Below are positions 1 through 8,108 of a stretch of 64,000 nucleotides of DNA, in pieces. Source of the stretch: Cellulomonas sp. WB94 (GTDB lineage Bacteria > Actinomycetota > Actinomycetes > Actinomycetales > Cellulomonadaceae); assembly GCF_003115775.1 (NCBI RefSeq), contig NZ_QEES01000002.1, forward strand, positions 2,232,001 through 2,296,000. The letters run 5' to 3'. How positions within the stretch are numbered: position 1 is the stretch's first letter; every line of letters starts with the position of its first letter. The position numbers were made by a program, and so were the translations under genes. Under the pieces are notes generated by a model. The model saw only the letters and a list, made by a program, of their open reading frames with translations. It was not told the origin of the DNA and made no database searches.

Positions 1-255
1 GTCGCGTCGTTCGAGTGGAACGACGAGCTCGGTCAGCGCGTCCTGCCGGGCGGCGTCGCGCCGCGGACCCCGCCGCGCCCGTTCGCCAAGGCGCCCGCGG
101 TCACGCTCCCGGGTTCCACCACGTCCGGCGCGACTGCCGGCGCGACAACGGTCACGACTCCCGGCGCGACGACCGGCCCGACGGTCGGCGCGACGAACGG
201 CCCGGCCGCAGCAGTGCCCGACGCGGCGTCGCCTGCCCCGACGAGCACGCCATGA
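1..255 (+). CDS. C-terminal part of an unknown protein, cut by the window edge
   Basis: The first reading frame is open from base 1 to a TGA at 253-255. Its third codon positions are almost all G or C, which argues that it is coding. The visible 84 residues begin with an ordinary folded-looking stretch (FEWNDELGQRV) and then become a low-complexity tail rich in Thr, Ala, Pro and Gly, with repeated GAT-like steps. Such tails are common as linkers at the ends of actinobacterial secreted or membrane proteins, but no signal or domain is visible here. I do not recognise the family. The start lies outside the window. Confidence 0.5.
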   Translation, partial: VASFEWNDELGQRVLPGGVAPRTPPRPFAKAPAVTLPGSTTSGATAGATTVTTPGATTGPTVGATNGPAAAVPDAASPAPTSTP

Positions 256-279
256 CCCCGAGATGTGGGTGGACGCTCC

Positions 280-285
280 TACGCT
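280..285 (+). promoter_or_regulatory. -10 hexamer of a probable leaderless promoter
   Basis: TACGCT lies exactly 6 nt before the ATG at 292 and no Shine-Dalgarno sequence is present. This matches the TANNNT -10 spacing known for leaderless mRNAs in actinobacteria. Confidence 0.5.
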
Positions 286-291
286 GACGCC

Positions 292-663
292 ATGCTGAAG
301 GGAACTCTCCTGGCGGAGAGCCTGCGCGTCGGGGCAGACCTGGTCGTGCCGGGCCTCCGGCTCGCGCGGCTGAGTCGCGTGGACGTGTCGACGAGCGTCC
401 TGGCGACCCAACCGGACGTGTGGACGTTCGTCGAGCTGGAGGGCGACGACGACCTGGCCGGGCCGCTCGCCGAGGCGCTCGCGGGTGCGCTGCTGACCGA
501 GGGTGGCTGGTACGCCGACTTCTCTGTCGGCGGCGATCATGTGGTCGTCTTCGCGGGCCGCATCTTCCGGTACCGCCGCGGCGATGCGGAGGCTCGCGCC
601 GAGGTCGTCGCGTACGGCGCGAGCGTGGGAGTGCCCGCCCACCAGCTGGACTGGACCGACTGA
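292..663 (+). CDS. small conserved-looking hypothetical protein
   Basis: The frame encodes 123 residues. The start is placed at ATG 292, which has no ribosome binding site but sits 6 nt after a TACGCT hexamer, so a leaderless message is likely. The sequence is soluble in character, with alternating hydrophobic and acidic segments (DVWTFVELEGDDD near residues 42-54, then GGWYADFSVGGDHVVVFAGRIFRY near 71-94) that suggest an alpha/beta fold. It has no signal peptide or membrane segment. I do not recognise the family. It stands alone between the truncated upstream gene and the beta-glucosidase gene. Confidence 0.7.
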   Translation: MLKGTLLAESLRVGADLVVPGLRLARLSRVDVSTSVLATQPDVWTFVELEGDDDLAGPLAEALAGALLTEGGWYADFSVGGDHVVVFAGRIFRYRRGDAEARAEVVAYGASVGVPAHQLDWTD

Positions 664-806
664 CGGGTCCGCGCGCCCGGGCCGCGAAGACCCAGGGCGC
701 CCTCGCGTGGGGCGTCCTCATCCAGGCCGTCCATTCGTCGGCGGGGTGAGCGCGCCTGATGACAGGATCGGCGGTGCCTGAGCGCGCCGCCCGAGGAGGA
801 GCTGGG

Positions 807-2369
807 ATGTCCCACCACGCACGGCCCACCGAGGCCGCTGCCCGGCGACCCGCGGACCCGTCCGCCATGAGCCTCGACCGGCGCACCCTGCTGCAGGCCG
901 GCGGCTGGATCGTCGGCGCATCGGGCCTCGCTCTCGCTGCGGGCTGCACGCGGACGCCTTCGCCCTCCCCGACGACCGGTACGACGGCGACCGCAGGGGG
1001 CGCGGCGACCGCACCCTGGGCGCCTCCGAGCGAGCCGATGGCCTTCCCCGAGGGCTTTCGGTGGGGTGCTGCGACGTCCGCGTTCCAGGTCGAGGGCTCC
1101 ACGACGGCCGACGGGCGGGGACCCTCGATCTGGGACACGTTCGCGGCGTTGCCCGGGACGATCGACGGCGGGGCGACCGGCGACCCGGCCGCGGACCACT
1201 ACCGCCGCTGGCGGTCGGACCTCGAGCTGATGTCGTCGCTCGGGCTCGGTGCGTACCGGTTCTCTGTCGCGTGGCCGCGGGTCCAGCCGACGGGTTCGGG
1301 AGCCGCGAACGCCCGCGGGCTCGACTTCTACAAGAACCTCGTCGACGGCCTGCTCGAACGCAACATCCATCCGGCCGTCACGCTCTACCACTGGGACCTG
1401 CCGCAGCCGCTGCAGGACGCCGGCGGCTGGCCCGCGCGCGACACGGCCGCCCGGTTCGCGGACTACGCCGCGATCGTCTTCGACGCGCTGGGTGACCGCC
1501 CGGCGGACTGGTTCACGATCAACGAGCCGAAGACGACCGCGTACGTCGGGTACCTGTACGGCTCGCACGCCCCGGGACTGACCGACCCCGAGGCCGCGGT
1601 GCGCGCGGTCCACCACCAGCTCCTCGCACACGGCCTCGCGGTCCAGGCGTTCCGGGCACGGCGTGCGGCCGATGCCGACGCGGGGATCGGCATCGCGCTC
1701 AACCTGCAGCCGGTGTACGCGGCGATCGGCGCCGAGGCCGCCGCCACGAGGGCCGACGCCGTCGAGAACCGGCTGTTCCTCGACCCCGTGCTGCGCGGGG
1801 AGTACCCGACGGACGCGATCGGGAAGCTGGCGGGCCAGCTCCGCGCGGATCCGGCGGCGCTCGAGACGGCCGTCCACGACGGCGACCTGGCGACGATCGC
1901 GGCGCCGTGCGACCACCTCGGTGTGCAGTACTACGGCGTCACCGCCGTGGACCGCTCAGGCGGGAACGTCGAGATGTACCCGAAGTCGGAGGCGTCGTGG
2001 CAGCAGGTGCACGCGGAGGGGTTCTACGAGACGCTCACGCGGATCCGGGACGACTACCCCGCGATCCCGCTCGTCGTCACCGAGAACGGCATCCCCGACC
2101 GCGGCCCGGACGGCACGTTGGCGGACGTCGAGCGGCGCGAGTACCTGCGTACCCACCTGCAGCAGGCGGCGCGCGCGATCGACGACGGCGTCGACCTGCG
2201 CGGCTACTACGCGTGGTCGCTGCTGGACAACTTCGAGTGGGCGCGCGGGTACACCCAGCGGTGGGGGCTCGTGCACGTCGACTTCGACACCCAGGAGCGC
2301 ATCGCGAAGGACAGCGCCGCGTGGTACCGCAGCGTGATCGAGGCGAACGCGGTCGCACCCGGCGAATGA
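807..2369 (+). CDS. GH1 beta-glucosidase, Tat-type lipoprotein
   Basis: This is a glycoside hydrolase family 1 enzyme of 520 residues, expected to hydrolyse terminal beta-glucosides such as cello-oligosaccharides. The acid/base glutamate is E240 in TINEP and the nucleophile is E426 in VTENG; the C-terminal family block SLLDNFEWARGY is present. The N-terminus carries a twin-arginine motif (SLDRRTLLQ, residues 22-30), a hydrophobic stretch and a lipobox ending at C47 (LAAGC), followed by a Ser/Thr/Pro linker. It is therefore predicted to be exported folded and lipid-anchored outside the membrane. That is unusual, because most bacterial GH1 enzymes are cytoplasmic. Start ATG 807 follows a strong GAGGAGG; an internal ATG at 867 would also keep the Tat signal. 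Confidence 0.93.
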   Translation: MSHHARPTEAAARRPADPSAMSLDRRTLLQAGGWIVGASGLALAAGCTRTPSPSPTTGTTATAGGAATAPWAPPSEPMAFPEGFRWGAATSAFQVEGSTTADGRGPSIWDTFAALPGTIDGGATGDPAADHYRRWRSDLELMSSLGLGAYRFSVAWPRVQPTGSGAANARGLDFYKNLVDGLLERNIHPAVTLYHWDLPQPLQDAGGWPARDTAARFADYAAIVFDALGDRPADWFTINEPKTTAYVGYLYGSHAPGLTDPEAAVRAVHHQLLAHGLAVQAFRARRAADADAGIGIALNLQPVYAAIGAEAAATRADAVENRLFLDPVLRGEYPTDAIGKLAGQLRADPAALETAVHDGDLATIAAPCDHLGVQYYGVTAVDRSGGNVEMYPKSEASWQQVHAEGFYETLTRIRDDYPAIPLVVTENGIPDRGPDGTLADVERREYLRTHLQQAARAIDDGVDLRGYYAWSLLDNFEWARGYTQRWGLVHVDFDTQERIAKDSAAWYRSVIEANAVAPGE

Positions 2370-2498
2370 GTCGCGCACGTGCCTGTGCCGACCGACCGTG
2401 CCCCGTTCTGACTGCGCCTGGACTGACCGCCCCGGTGCCCACCGTCGCCTGTGCCCACCGTCACGCCCCGCCCCGTCGCCGGGTCCGGATCGTCCGGT

Positions 2499-2504
2499 TA
2501 CCGT
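2499..2504 (+). promoter_or_regulatory. -10 hexamer of a probable leaderless promoter
   Basis: TACCGT stands 6 nt before ATG 2511. A GAAGG lies within the gap, so a leadered start cannot be fully excluded. Confidence 0.4.
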
Positions 2505-2510
2505 GAAGGC

Positions 2511-3968
2511 ATGCCTGACTCCGCTGCCGACCCCGTCGTCGAGCCGACCGCCGCCGCGCCCTCGCCGCTCCGTGCGGTGACCGCGCCCGCGCCGTCGGGC
2601 AAGCCCCGCAAGGTGCCCCGCATCATCGTCCTCGGCGGCGGGAGCGTCGGTCTCTACGCGGCCCACCGGCTGCGCCGGCGGCTCGGCAAGCGCGAGGCCG
2701 CGATCGTCATCGTCGACCCCCGCGCCTACATGACGTACGCGCCGTTCCTGCCCGAGGCGGCGGCCGGGTCGATCGACCCCCGCCACGTCGTCGCCCCGCT
2801 GCGCCGCGCGCTCAAGCACGTCGACGTGCTGCAGGGCAAGGTCACCGAGATCCGCCACGCCGAGCGCACCGTCCAGGTGACGCCCGAGGAGGGTGCCTCG
2901 TACTGGGTCACCTACGACCACCTGATCGTCGGCCTCGGCTCGGTCGCCCGTACGCTGCCCATCCCCGGGCTGGCCGAGGTCGGGATCGGGTTCAAGAACA
3001 TCGAGGAGGCCATCGCGGTCCGCAACCAGGTCCTCGGCCGGATCGACCGCGCCGCGAGCACCTGGGACCCGGACCTGCGCAAGCGGATGCTCACGTTCAC
3101 GTTCGTCGGCGGCGGCTTCGCGGGGGTCGAGGCCATCGCCGAGGTCGAGGACATGGCGCGGGCAGCGGTCCGGTACTACGGCGGCATCGAGCAGTCGGAG
3201 CTGCGGTTCGTGCTCGTCGAGGGCTCGGCGCGCATCCTGCCCGAGGTCAACGCAGAGCTCGGCCAGTACACGCTCGAGGAGCTCCGGAAGCGGGACATCG
3301 ACATCTACCTGTCGACCTTCCTCAGCTCGTGCGTCGACGGGCACGTCGTGCTCTCCGACGGGACAGAGTTCGACTCCGAGACGATCGTGTGGACCGCCGG
3401 CGTCAAGGCCAACCCGGTCCTCGCGAGCTCCGACCTGCCGCTCGACAAGCAGGGCCGCGTCACCTGCCTCGCGACGCTCCAGGTCGTGACGGCCGATGGC
3501 GTCGTCGTGCCCGACGCGTATGCGGCCGGCGACTGCGCCGCGGTGCCGGACCTGTACAACCCAGGCACGTTCTGCCCGCCCAACGCCCAGCACGCGATCC
3601 GTGAGGCCAAGCACCTGGCCGACAACCTCGCACGGGTCCTGCGGAGCGACCCCCCGACGGACTACAAGCACCGCAACGTCGGCGCTGTCGCGTCACTCGG
3701 CATGTACAAGGGCGTCGCGCAGATGTTCGGCCGGTTCAAGGTGCGCGGCTTCCTCGCCTGGGTGCTGCACCGCACGTACCACGTGTTCGCGATGCCGACC
3801 CCGAACCGCAAGATCCGCATCATGGCGGGCTGGACCGCGGCTCTGCTCCTGCGCCGCGAGGTGGTCGCGCTGGGCACGCTGCACGACCCGCGGGCGGAGT
3901 TCCGTGCGGCCGCGGTGCCGCCTCGGGCCCGACCCGTCGAGGAGCCGGCGCCGCCCGCCGCTGGGTGA
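2511..3968 (+). CDS. ndh: type II NADH dehydrogenase (NAD(P)/FAD-dependent)
   Basis: This is a 485-residue flavoprotein of the NDH-2 family, which passes electrons from NADH to menaquinone at the inner face of the membrane without pumping protons. After an Ala/Pro-rich extension of about 35 residues comes the FAD-binding Rossmann motif LGGGSVGLYAA (residues 41-51). The second nucleotide-binding motif TFVGGGFAGVE follows near residue 200, then AAGDCAAVPD, which binds the flavin, and a C-terminal amphipathic region typical of the membrane-anchoring part. The length is close to that of mycobacterial NDH. It is monocistronic by spacing and is followed by a hairpin and then the tRNA gene. Confidence 0.92.
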   Translation: MPDSAADPVVEPTAAAPSPLRAVTAPAPSGKPRKVPRIIVLGGGSVGLYAAHRLRRRLGKREAAIVIVDPRAYMTYAPFLPEAAAGSIDPRHVVAPLRRALKHVDVLQGKVTEIRHAERTVQVTPEEGASYWVTYDHLIVGLGSVARTLPIPGLAEVGIGFKNIEEAIAVRNQVLGRIDRAASTWDPDLRKRMLTFTFVGGGFAGVEAIAEVEDMARAAVRYYGGIEQSELRFVLVEGSARILPEVNAELGQYTLEELRKRDIDIYLSTFLSSCVDGHVVLSDGTEFDSETIVWTAGVKANPVLASSDLPLDKQGRVTCLATLQVVTADGVVVPDAYAAGDCAAVPDLYNPGTFCPPNAQHAIREAKHLADNLARVLRSDPPTDYKHRNVGAVASLGMYKGVAQMFGRFKVRGFLAWVLHRTYHVFAMPTPNRKIRIMAGWTAALLLRREVVALGTLHDPRAEFRAAAVPPRARPVEEPAPPAAG

Positions 3969-3975
3969 CGACGAC

Positions 3976-4003
3976 GCGGTGACTGTGGCGAAGCTGTCAC
4001 TGC
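3976..4003 (+). terminator. hairpin after ndh
   Basis: GCGGTGAC pairs with GTCACTGC (one G-U pair) across a 12-nt loop, just downstream of the ndh stop. There is no T tract, as is usual at this GC content. Confidence 0.4.
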
Positions 4004-4038
4004 GACGCGGTGACCCGCGCCCTGGCAGGATGGGCGCG

Positions 4039-4112
4039 GCCCCCGTAGCCCAACCGGCAGAGGCAACCGGCTTAAAACCGGTCCAGCGCGGGTTCGAACC
4101 CCGCCGGGGGCA
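4039..4112 (+). tRNA. tRNA with UAA anticodon (Leu, UUA codon), short variable loop
   Basis: A full cloverleaf of 74 nt can be folded. The acceptor stem is GCCCCCG/CGGGGGC with discriminator A. The D-arm has a 3-bp stem (GCC/GGC) and GG in the loop. The anticodon stem is ACCGG/CCGGT around loop CTTAAAA, giving anticodon TAA, and the T arm is GCGGG/CCCGC around TTCGAAC. CCA is not encoded. The anticodon reads UUA leucine codons, but the variable region is only 5 nt (CCAGC), whereas bacterial tRNA-Leu is class II with a long variable arm. The 3-bp D stem does resemble a class II tRNA. It may be a divergent second tRNA-Leu(UAA) or a tRNA with another role. Confidence 0.85.
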
Positions 4113-4118
4113 CGCGCG

Positions 4119-4550
4119 TTACGACGCTGCCGGTCGTGGCGGTGCGTCGGTGCCGTCGTCCGGCTCGGCGTCGGCCTCGCGCAGCTTCGCCTCGCGCTCG
4201 CGGAGGTCCGCCTCCCACTGCGCGAGGAGCCTGCGGTCCGAGGAGTCGGAGGCGGCGAGACGTGCGAGGAACTCGGGGTCGTCGTCGGGCGCCACGCTCC
4301 GCGGGCGCTCGTACTCCGGGAAGCCGGCGGTCTGCGTGGACGGCCACGGCACCTGGCGCCCGGCGCTCGTCATGGACGGGCGACCGGCGACGAGCCAGGC
4401 GACCGGACCCACGTACGGGATGAAGAGGATGAGCAGGATCCAGGCCCACTTGGGCAGGTTGCGGATGTGACCTTCCGGCGCCTGGATCGCCTCGATCAGG
4501 CACCACACGATGAGCCCGATCTCCAGCAGGGCCCCCAGGTAGCGGGGCAC
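4119..4550 (-). CDS. PLDc_N-type small membrane protein
   Basis: The product has 143 residues. Residues 1-55 hold two hydrophobic helices (LGALLEIGLIVWCLIEAI and WAWILLILFIPYVGPVAWLVAG), the second with the WxxxxxxFxPxVGPxxWxxxG pattern of the phospholipase D-nuclease N-terminal (PLDc_N) domain. In actinobacteria this domain often occurs alone as a membrane protein of unknown function. The rest is hydrophilic, with a charged probable coiled coil (ALLAQWEADLREREAKLRE region) and an Asp/Pro tail. The start was set at GTG 4550 because GGGAGG lies 5 nt upstream; an ATG at 4568 is the alternative. It ends 6 nt from the tRNA. Confidence 0.8.
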   Translation of the reverse strand: MPRYLGALLEIGLIVWCLIEAIQAPEGHIRNLPKWAWILLILFIPYVGPVAWLVAGRPSMTSAGRQVPWPSTQTAGFPEYERPRSVAPDDDPEFLARLAASDSSDRRLLAQWEADLREREAKLREADAEPDDGTDAPPRPAAS

Positions 4551-4649
4551 GGCGCCTCCCTCGTCCATGTGCGGGCGCTGCAGGAGCAGCGTCAGCTCGA
4601 ACCGTACGTCAGCCGGTCACCTCGTGTCAGGGACTTGCGCCGATCCGGG

Positions 4650-5534
4650 TCAGATCAGGCCCGCGGCCTGCTCGTCGTGCTCGATCGACCGGTTCCAGTC
4701 GCGCTTGACGGCCCGCCACTCCTCGTCGTCGGCCCCCAGACGCCAGTAGCCGGAGATCGACAGCAGCTCGCGGGACAGCGCCCGATCGACGCGCAGGAGG
4801 TGCCGCAGCTCCTTGACCGCGCCGGCCTCGCCGTGCACGAACGCGTGCACGCGGCCGGCGGGCCACGGCAGGTCGCGGACCGCCTCGACGAGGCCGAGGC
4901 CGGCGACGGCGATGCCCTGGTGGACCCATCGGACGCTCAGGCCGGCCGGGGCCGTGAGCGCGATCTCGTCGTCGGGACCGTGCACCTCGATGACAGCCGT
5001 GCCCTGGGCGGCCGGAGCGGTGGCCGCGAGCCGTTCGAGCGCGACGGCGATCGCGGGCAGCGCGCTCGCGTCGCCGACGAGCAGGTGGTGGTCGGCCGAG
5101 GGGTCGGGGGAGTAGTCGCCGCCCGGGCCGAGCAGGAGCACCTCGTCGCCGGGCGCGGCGCGGTCGGCCCACGGACCCGCGAGCCCCTCGTCCCCGTGCA
5201 CGACGAGGTCGAGCGTGATCTGGTGCGTGGCCGGGTCGAACGCGCGCACGGTGTAGCTGCGGCGACGCAGCTGGTCGCCGGGCGCCAGCGTGGCGGTGAT
5301 CGCGTCGAGGTCGACCCGGCCGTCGTCGAGCAGGGGGCGGGCGTCGCCCGCTGAGGGCGGGAGGAACACGAGCTTGACGTAGGAGTCGGCGTGCTCGGAC
5401 GGTGCGAAGTCGCGCATGCCGTCACCGCCGACGACGACGCGCACCATGGACGCGCTGATCCGCTCAGCGGCGACCACGACGCCGCGGAGCGCGCCGGACG
5501 CGGGCCGCGGCGGGCGAGCTGCCGGGGCCGTCAC
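4650..5534 (-). CDS. siderophore-interacting protein (FAD-dependent ferric reductase)
   Basis: This 294-residue protein belongs to the SIP/ViuB family, which releases iron from imported ferric siderophores by reduction in the cytoplasm. The FAD-binding half contains the flavin motif RRRSYTVRAFD (around residue 92) and a long beta-barrel segment. The C-terminal half has the SIP NAD(P)H-binding features (LLVGDASALPAI, then FVHGEAGAVKELRHLLR) and the usual ending SGYWRLGADDEEW. Start GTG 5534 overlaps the stop of the marR gene as GTGA, so the two genes are translationally coupled. Coupling to a MarR regulator beside an exporter suggests control by iron or a siderophore-like ligand, which is inference. 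Confidence 0.9.
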   Translation of the reverse strand: MTAPAARPPRPASGALRGVVVAAERISASMVRVVVGGDGMRDFAPSEHADSYVKLVFLPPSAGDARPLLDDGRVDLDAITATLAPGDQLRRRSYTVRAFDPATHQITLDLVVHGDEGLAGPWADRAAPGDEVLLLGPGGDYSPDPSADHHLLVGDASALPAIAVALERLAATAPAAQGTAVIEVHGPDDEIALTAPAGLSVRWVHQGIAVAGLGLVEAVRDLPWPAGRVHAFVHGEAGAVKELRHLLRVDRALSRELLSISGYWRLGADDEEWRAVKRDWNRSIEHDEQAAGLI

Positions 5535-6016
5535 GCGTTGCTCAGGTGGGCGGACTGACGGCCTGACCGCGCGCTCACCCGGCGGGCCCGGTCGTCGAGC
5601 GAGGAGTTGAGCCGCGCGAGCAGCGCGGCAAGGGTCTGCCGGTCGGCAGGGGTCCAGTCGGCGAGGACGTCGTCGTAGACGACCGAGCGGGCGGCACGGG
5701 TCGCAGCGAGCGCCGCGAGCCCGGCGGGCGTCGGTTCGACGATGGTCGACCTGCCGTCGTCGGTGCACCGCCGGCGCGTCACGTGCCCCGCGGCCTCGAG
5801 CGCGATGACCTGGCGGGTCACGGTCGAGGCGTCCAGGCGCAGGCGGTCGGCGATCGCGTTGACGCTCTCGCTGTGCTCGACCAGGAGCAGTCGCAGGATG
5901 AGGTACGCCGAGCGGTCGAGGGTCCCGTCGAGCTCGGACGACGGCCGCGTCGGCCGACCTGCGAGCCGGAGCAGCATCGCCACCTCGGTCTCGATGGCAG
6001 CGGCCGTCTCATCCAT
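5531..6016 (-). CDS. MarR-family transcriptional regulator
   Basis: This is a 161-residue winged-helix regulator. The central part shows the MarR pattern: a recognition region SVNAIADRLRLDASTVTRQVIALEAAGHVTR, followed by the wing DDGRSTIVEPTPAGLA. It is the first gene of an operon with the siderophore-interacting protein, which it overlaps by four bases. Start ATG 6016 is preceded by GGAAGGA. The intergenic region to the divergent MFS gene contains two inverted repeats one above the other, so the protein probably represses both directions and responds to a small ligand. Confidence 0.9.
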   Translation of the reverse strand: MDETAAAIETEVAMLLRLAGRPTRPSSELDGTLDRSAYLILRLLLVEHSESVNAIADRLRLDASTVTRQVIALEAAGHVTRRRCTDDGRSTIVEPTPAGLAALAATRAARSVVYDDVLADWTPADRQTLAALLARLNSSLDDRARRVSARSGRQSAHLSNA

Positions 6017-6045
6017 CGGGCGTCCTTCCGTGGGCAGGTCATTGA

Positions 6046-6060
6046 TGTATGTACTATACA
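6046..6060. promoter_or_regulatory. inverted-repeat operator 1 (MarR candidate)
   Basis: TGTAT-N5-ATACA forms a perfect 5-bp inverted repeat. It also contains TATAGT on the minus strand, a good -10 for marR. Its centre is 21 bp from that of the second repeat. Confidence 0.55.
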
Positions 6061-6066
6061 GGCGAA

Positions 6067-6081
6067 GTATCTGCCTGATAC
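6067..6081. promoter_or_regulatory. inverted-repeat operator 2 (MarR candidate)
   Basis: GTATC-N5-GATAC is a perfect inverted repeat. A second, overlapping one (TATCTG-N7-CAGATA) spans 6068-6086. The 21-bp phasing with operator 1 places two dimers on the same DNA face. Confidence 0.55.
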
Positions 6082-6144
6082 AGATAGATCGGGCGGACGA
6101 CGACGCGGCCCGTGCGAGGTCGCAGCTCCCAGCGAAGGACTCCG

Positions 6145-7416
6145 ATGGCCAGCACACGCCCCGAACCGCACCGCGCCGCGATCTACTCGACCGCGTTCAC
6201 GGCCTTCTTCGCGATCGCGGGTATCGCCGTCGTCGACCCCATTCTGCCCGTCATCGGCGCGGAGATCGGCGCGAGCACCTGGCAGATCGAGCTGCTCTTC
6301 ACGGCCTACATCGCGGTGATGGCCCTCGGCATGATCCCGGCGGTGATCGCGACCGGACGGTTCGGCTACAAGGCAGTCCTGTCCGCCGGCGTCAGTGTCG
6401 TGGCGGTCGCCGCGATCCTCGCCTCGCTGTCGACGGGCATCGGGCAGCTCGCCGCCCTGCGCGGCCTGTGGGGGCTCGGCAACGCGATGTTCTTCGCGAC
6501 CGCCATGGTCCTGCTGATCTCGCTCGCAGCCGACCGGGAGTGGGCGGTTGAGCTGTTCGAGACCTGCCTCGGCCTCGGGTTCGCGGTCGGCCCGCTCATC
6601 GGGGGGCTGCTGGGCCAGATCAGCTGGCGGGTGCCGTTCTTCGTGTGCGGCGCGCTCATGGTCGTCGCGCTCGCCGTGGCGCTCACCCGGCTCAAGGACC
6701 CCGAGGAGATGCCCGCGCCGCTGCGGGTCGGCGAGGTCTTCGCGCTGTTCCGTCGCCCGGCGTTCCGCACGATCTGCCTCATCACCGCGACGTACAACTT
6801 CGTCTTCTTCGTCGTGCTCGGCTACACGCCGGTGTTCCTCGGCCTCGGCGTGATCCCGCTCGGGTTCACGTTCACCGCCTGGGGCGTCGGGCTGGCGTTC
6901 GGGATCCTCGTCGTCGGGCACCGGATGGCCCTGCGGCTCGGCGCGGTGCAGACGGTCGCGTTGGCGGTCGTCGGGCTCGTGGTCGCACTCGTCCTGCTGG
7001 CGACGTCGGTCGGCACGGCCGAGTCGGTCGTGGTCCTCGTGCTCGCCGGGATCTGCATGGGCATCAACAACGCCAACCTCACGGACCTCGCGCTCGGCCT
7101 CGGTTCGCCGGACCGCCGCGTCACGACGGGTGCCTTCAACCTCGTGCGGTGGGGCTTCGCGGCCCCGGCGCCGGTCATCGCCGGGCTGATCGCGCCGTCG
7201 AGCGCGAGGGCGCCGTTCTGGCTGGCCGCCGGGGTGCTGCTCATCGGCGTCGTCACGTTCGCGTGGAAGGGGTCGGCGATGGCGGCCGAGCTCGGCGAGC
7301 ACGTCGTGTGGTCGCGGCGAGGGGTGTCGGCGCGGGCCGACGCCGCGGTGGCACGCGCCGCGGTCGACGCAGCCGCAGCAGCCGACGTCCCGGCTGAGGC
7401 GCTCACCGGCGCCTGA
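6145..7416 (+). CDS. MFS transporter
   Basis: This is a 423-residue major facilitator with about twelve hydrophobic helices. The first (FTAFFAIAGIAVVDPILPVIGAEIG) is typical of the DHA1-like drug/metabolite exporters, and a loop 2-3 region (ATGRFGYKAVL) is present. The N-terminus is short and cytoplasmic; the C-terminus is Ala-rich. Start ATG 6145 follows GAAGGA. The gene is divergent from marR with two phased inverted repeats between them, which is the usual layout for a MarR-controlled exporter. Because a siderophore-interacting protein shares the regulator, siderophore or xenobiotic export are both possible. The gene runs to within 5 bp of the convergent response-regulator gene. Confidence 0.88.
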   Translation: MASTRPEPHRAAIYSTAFTAFFAIAGIAVVDPILPVIGAEIGASTWQIELLFTAYIAVMALGMIPAVIATGRFGYKAVLSAGVSVVAVAAILASLSTGIGQLAALRGLWGLGNAMFFATAMVLLISLAADREWAVELFETCLGLGFAVGPLIGGLLGQISWRVPFFVCGALMVVALAVALTRLKDPEEMPAPLRVGEVFALFRRPAFRTICLITATYNFVFFVVLGYTPVFLGLGVIPLGFTFTAWGVGLAFGILVVGHRMALRLGAVQTVALAVVGLVVALVLLATSVGTAESVVVLVLAGICMGINNANLTDLALGLGSPDRRVTTGAFNLVRWGFAAPAPVIAGLIAPSSARAPFWLAAGVLLIGVVTFAWKGSAMAAELGEHVVWSRRGVSARADAAVARAAVDAAAAADVPAEALTGA

Positions 7417-7421
7417 CCGGC

Positions 7422-8108
7422 TCAGCTCCCGACGAGCCCGGTCTCGTAGGCGAGCACGACCGCCTGCACCCGGTCACGGACGCCGAGCTTGGCCAGGATG
7501 CGCCCGACGTGCGTCTTGACGGTGGCCTCCGAGAGCACGAAGCGCTGGGCGATCTCGCAGTTCGACAGCCCCTCGGCGACCGCGAGCAGGACCTCCACCT
7601 CGCGGGGCGTGAGCTGCGCGATGCGTGGGTCGAGCCCGCCCGGTGCGGGTTCGCCGGCCGCGGGCAGGCTCCCCGAGAACAGCTCGAGCATGCGACGGGT
7701 CACCCGCGGGGAGACGACGGCGTCGCCCGTCGCGACGGCCCGGATCGCGCCGACGAGCTCGGCGGGCCGGGCGTCCTTGAGGAGGAACCCGCTCGCGCCG
7801 ACCCGGAGCGCGGCGAACGCGTACTCGTCGAGGTCGAACGTCGTCAGGATGAGCACACGCGCCCCCGAGCCCGACGCGACGATCTGCTCGGTCGCGTCGA
7901 TCCCGTTCAGGCCGGGCATCCGCACGTCCATGAGGACGACGTCGGGCGCGAGCTCGGCCGCCAGCCGCACACCTTCGGCGCCGTCGGCCGCCTCGCCGAC
8001 CACCTCGAGGTCGTCCTCCGCCTGCAGGACGAGGCGGAACCCCATGCGCAGCAGCGCCTGGTCGTCGACGAGCAGCACCCTCGTCCGTGCCGCAGCCACC
8101 TCGCTCAC
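7422..8108 (-). CDS. NarL/LuxR-type response regulator
   Basis: The product has 228 residues. It has a receiver domain ([14 protein letters not shown], residues 11-24; phosphoacceptor D61 in LMDVRMPG; late LLKDA with the conserved Lys) and a LuxR helix-turn-helix at the C-terminus ([22 protein letters not shown], then [19 protein letters not shown]). The GTG start overlaps the kinase stop as GTGA. It is the last gene of a four-gene operon, ABC ATPase, ABC permease, kinase, regulator. The kinase probably senses envelope or drug stress and the regulator probably controls the ABC exporter; this is inference from the order. Confidence 0.93.
   Translation of the reverse strand: MSEVAAARTRVLLVDDQALLRMGFRLVLQAEDDLEVVGEAADGAEGVRLAAELAPDVVLMDVRMPGLNGIDATEQIVASGSGARVLILTTFDLDEYAFAALRVGASGFLLKDARPAELVGAIRAVATGDAVVSPRVTRRMLELFSGSLPAAGEPAPGGLDPRIAQLTPREVEVLLAVAEGLSNCEIAQRFVLSEATVKTHVGRILAKLGVRDRVQAVVLAYETGLVGS

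Noticed and set aside
152-1138. Long minus-strand open frame over the start of the beta-glucosidase gene
   Set aside because: The translation is Arg/Pro/Ala-rich and unlike any protein; it mirrors the GC-rich coding strand of the GH1 gene.
1956-3671. 571-codon minus-strand frame across the ndh gene
   Set aside because: Arg/Asp/Val-rich antisense shadow of NADH dehydrogenase, which has clear motifs on the plus strand.
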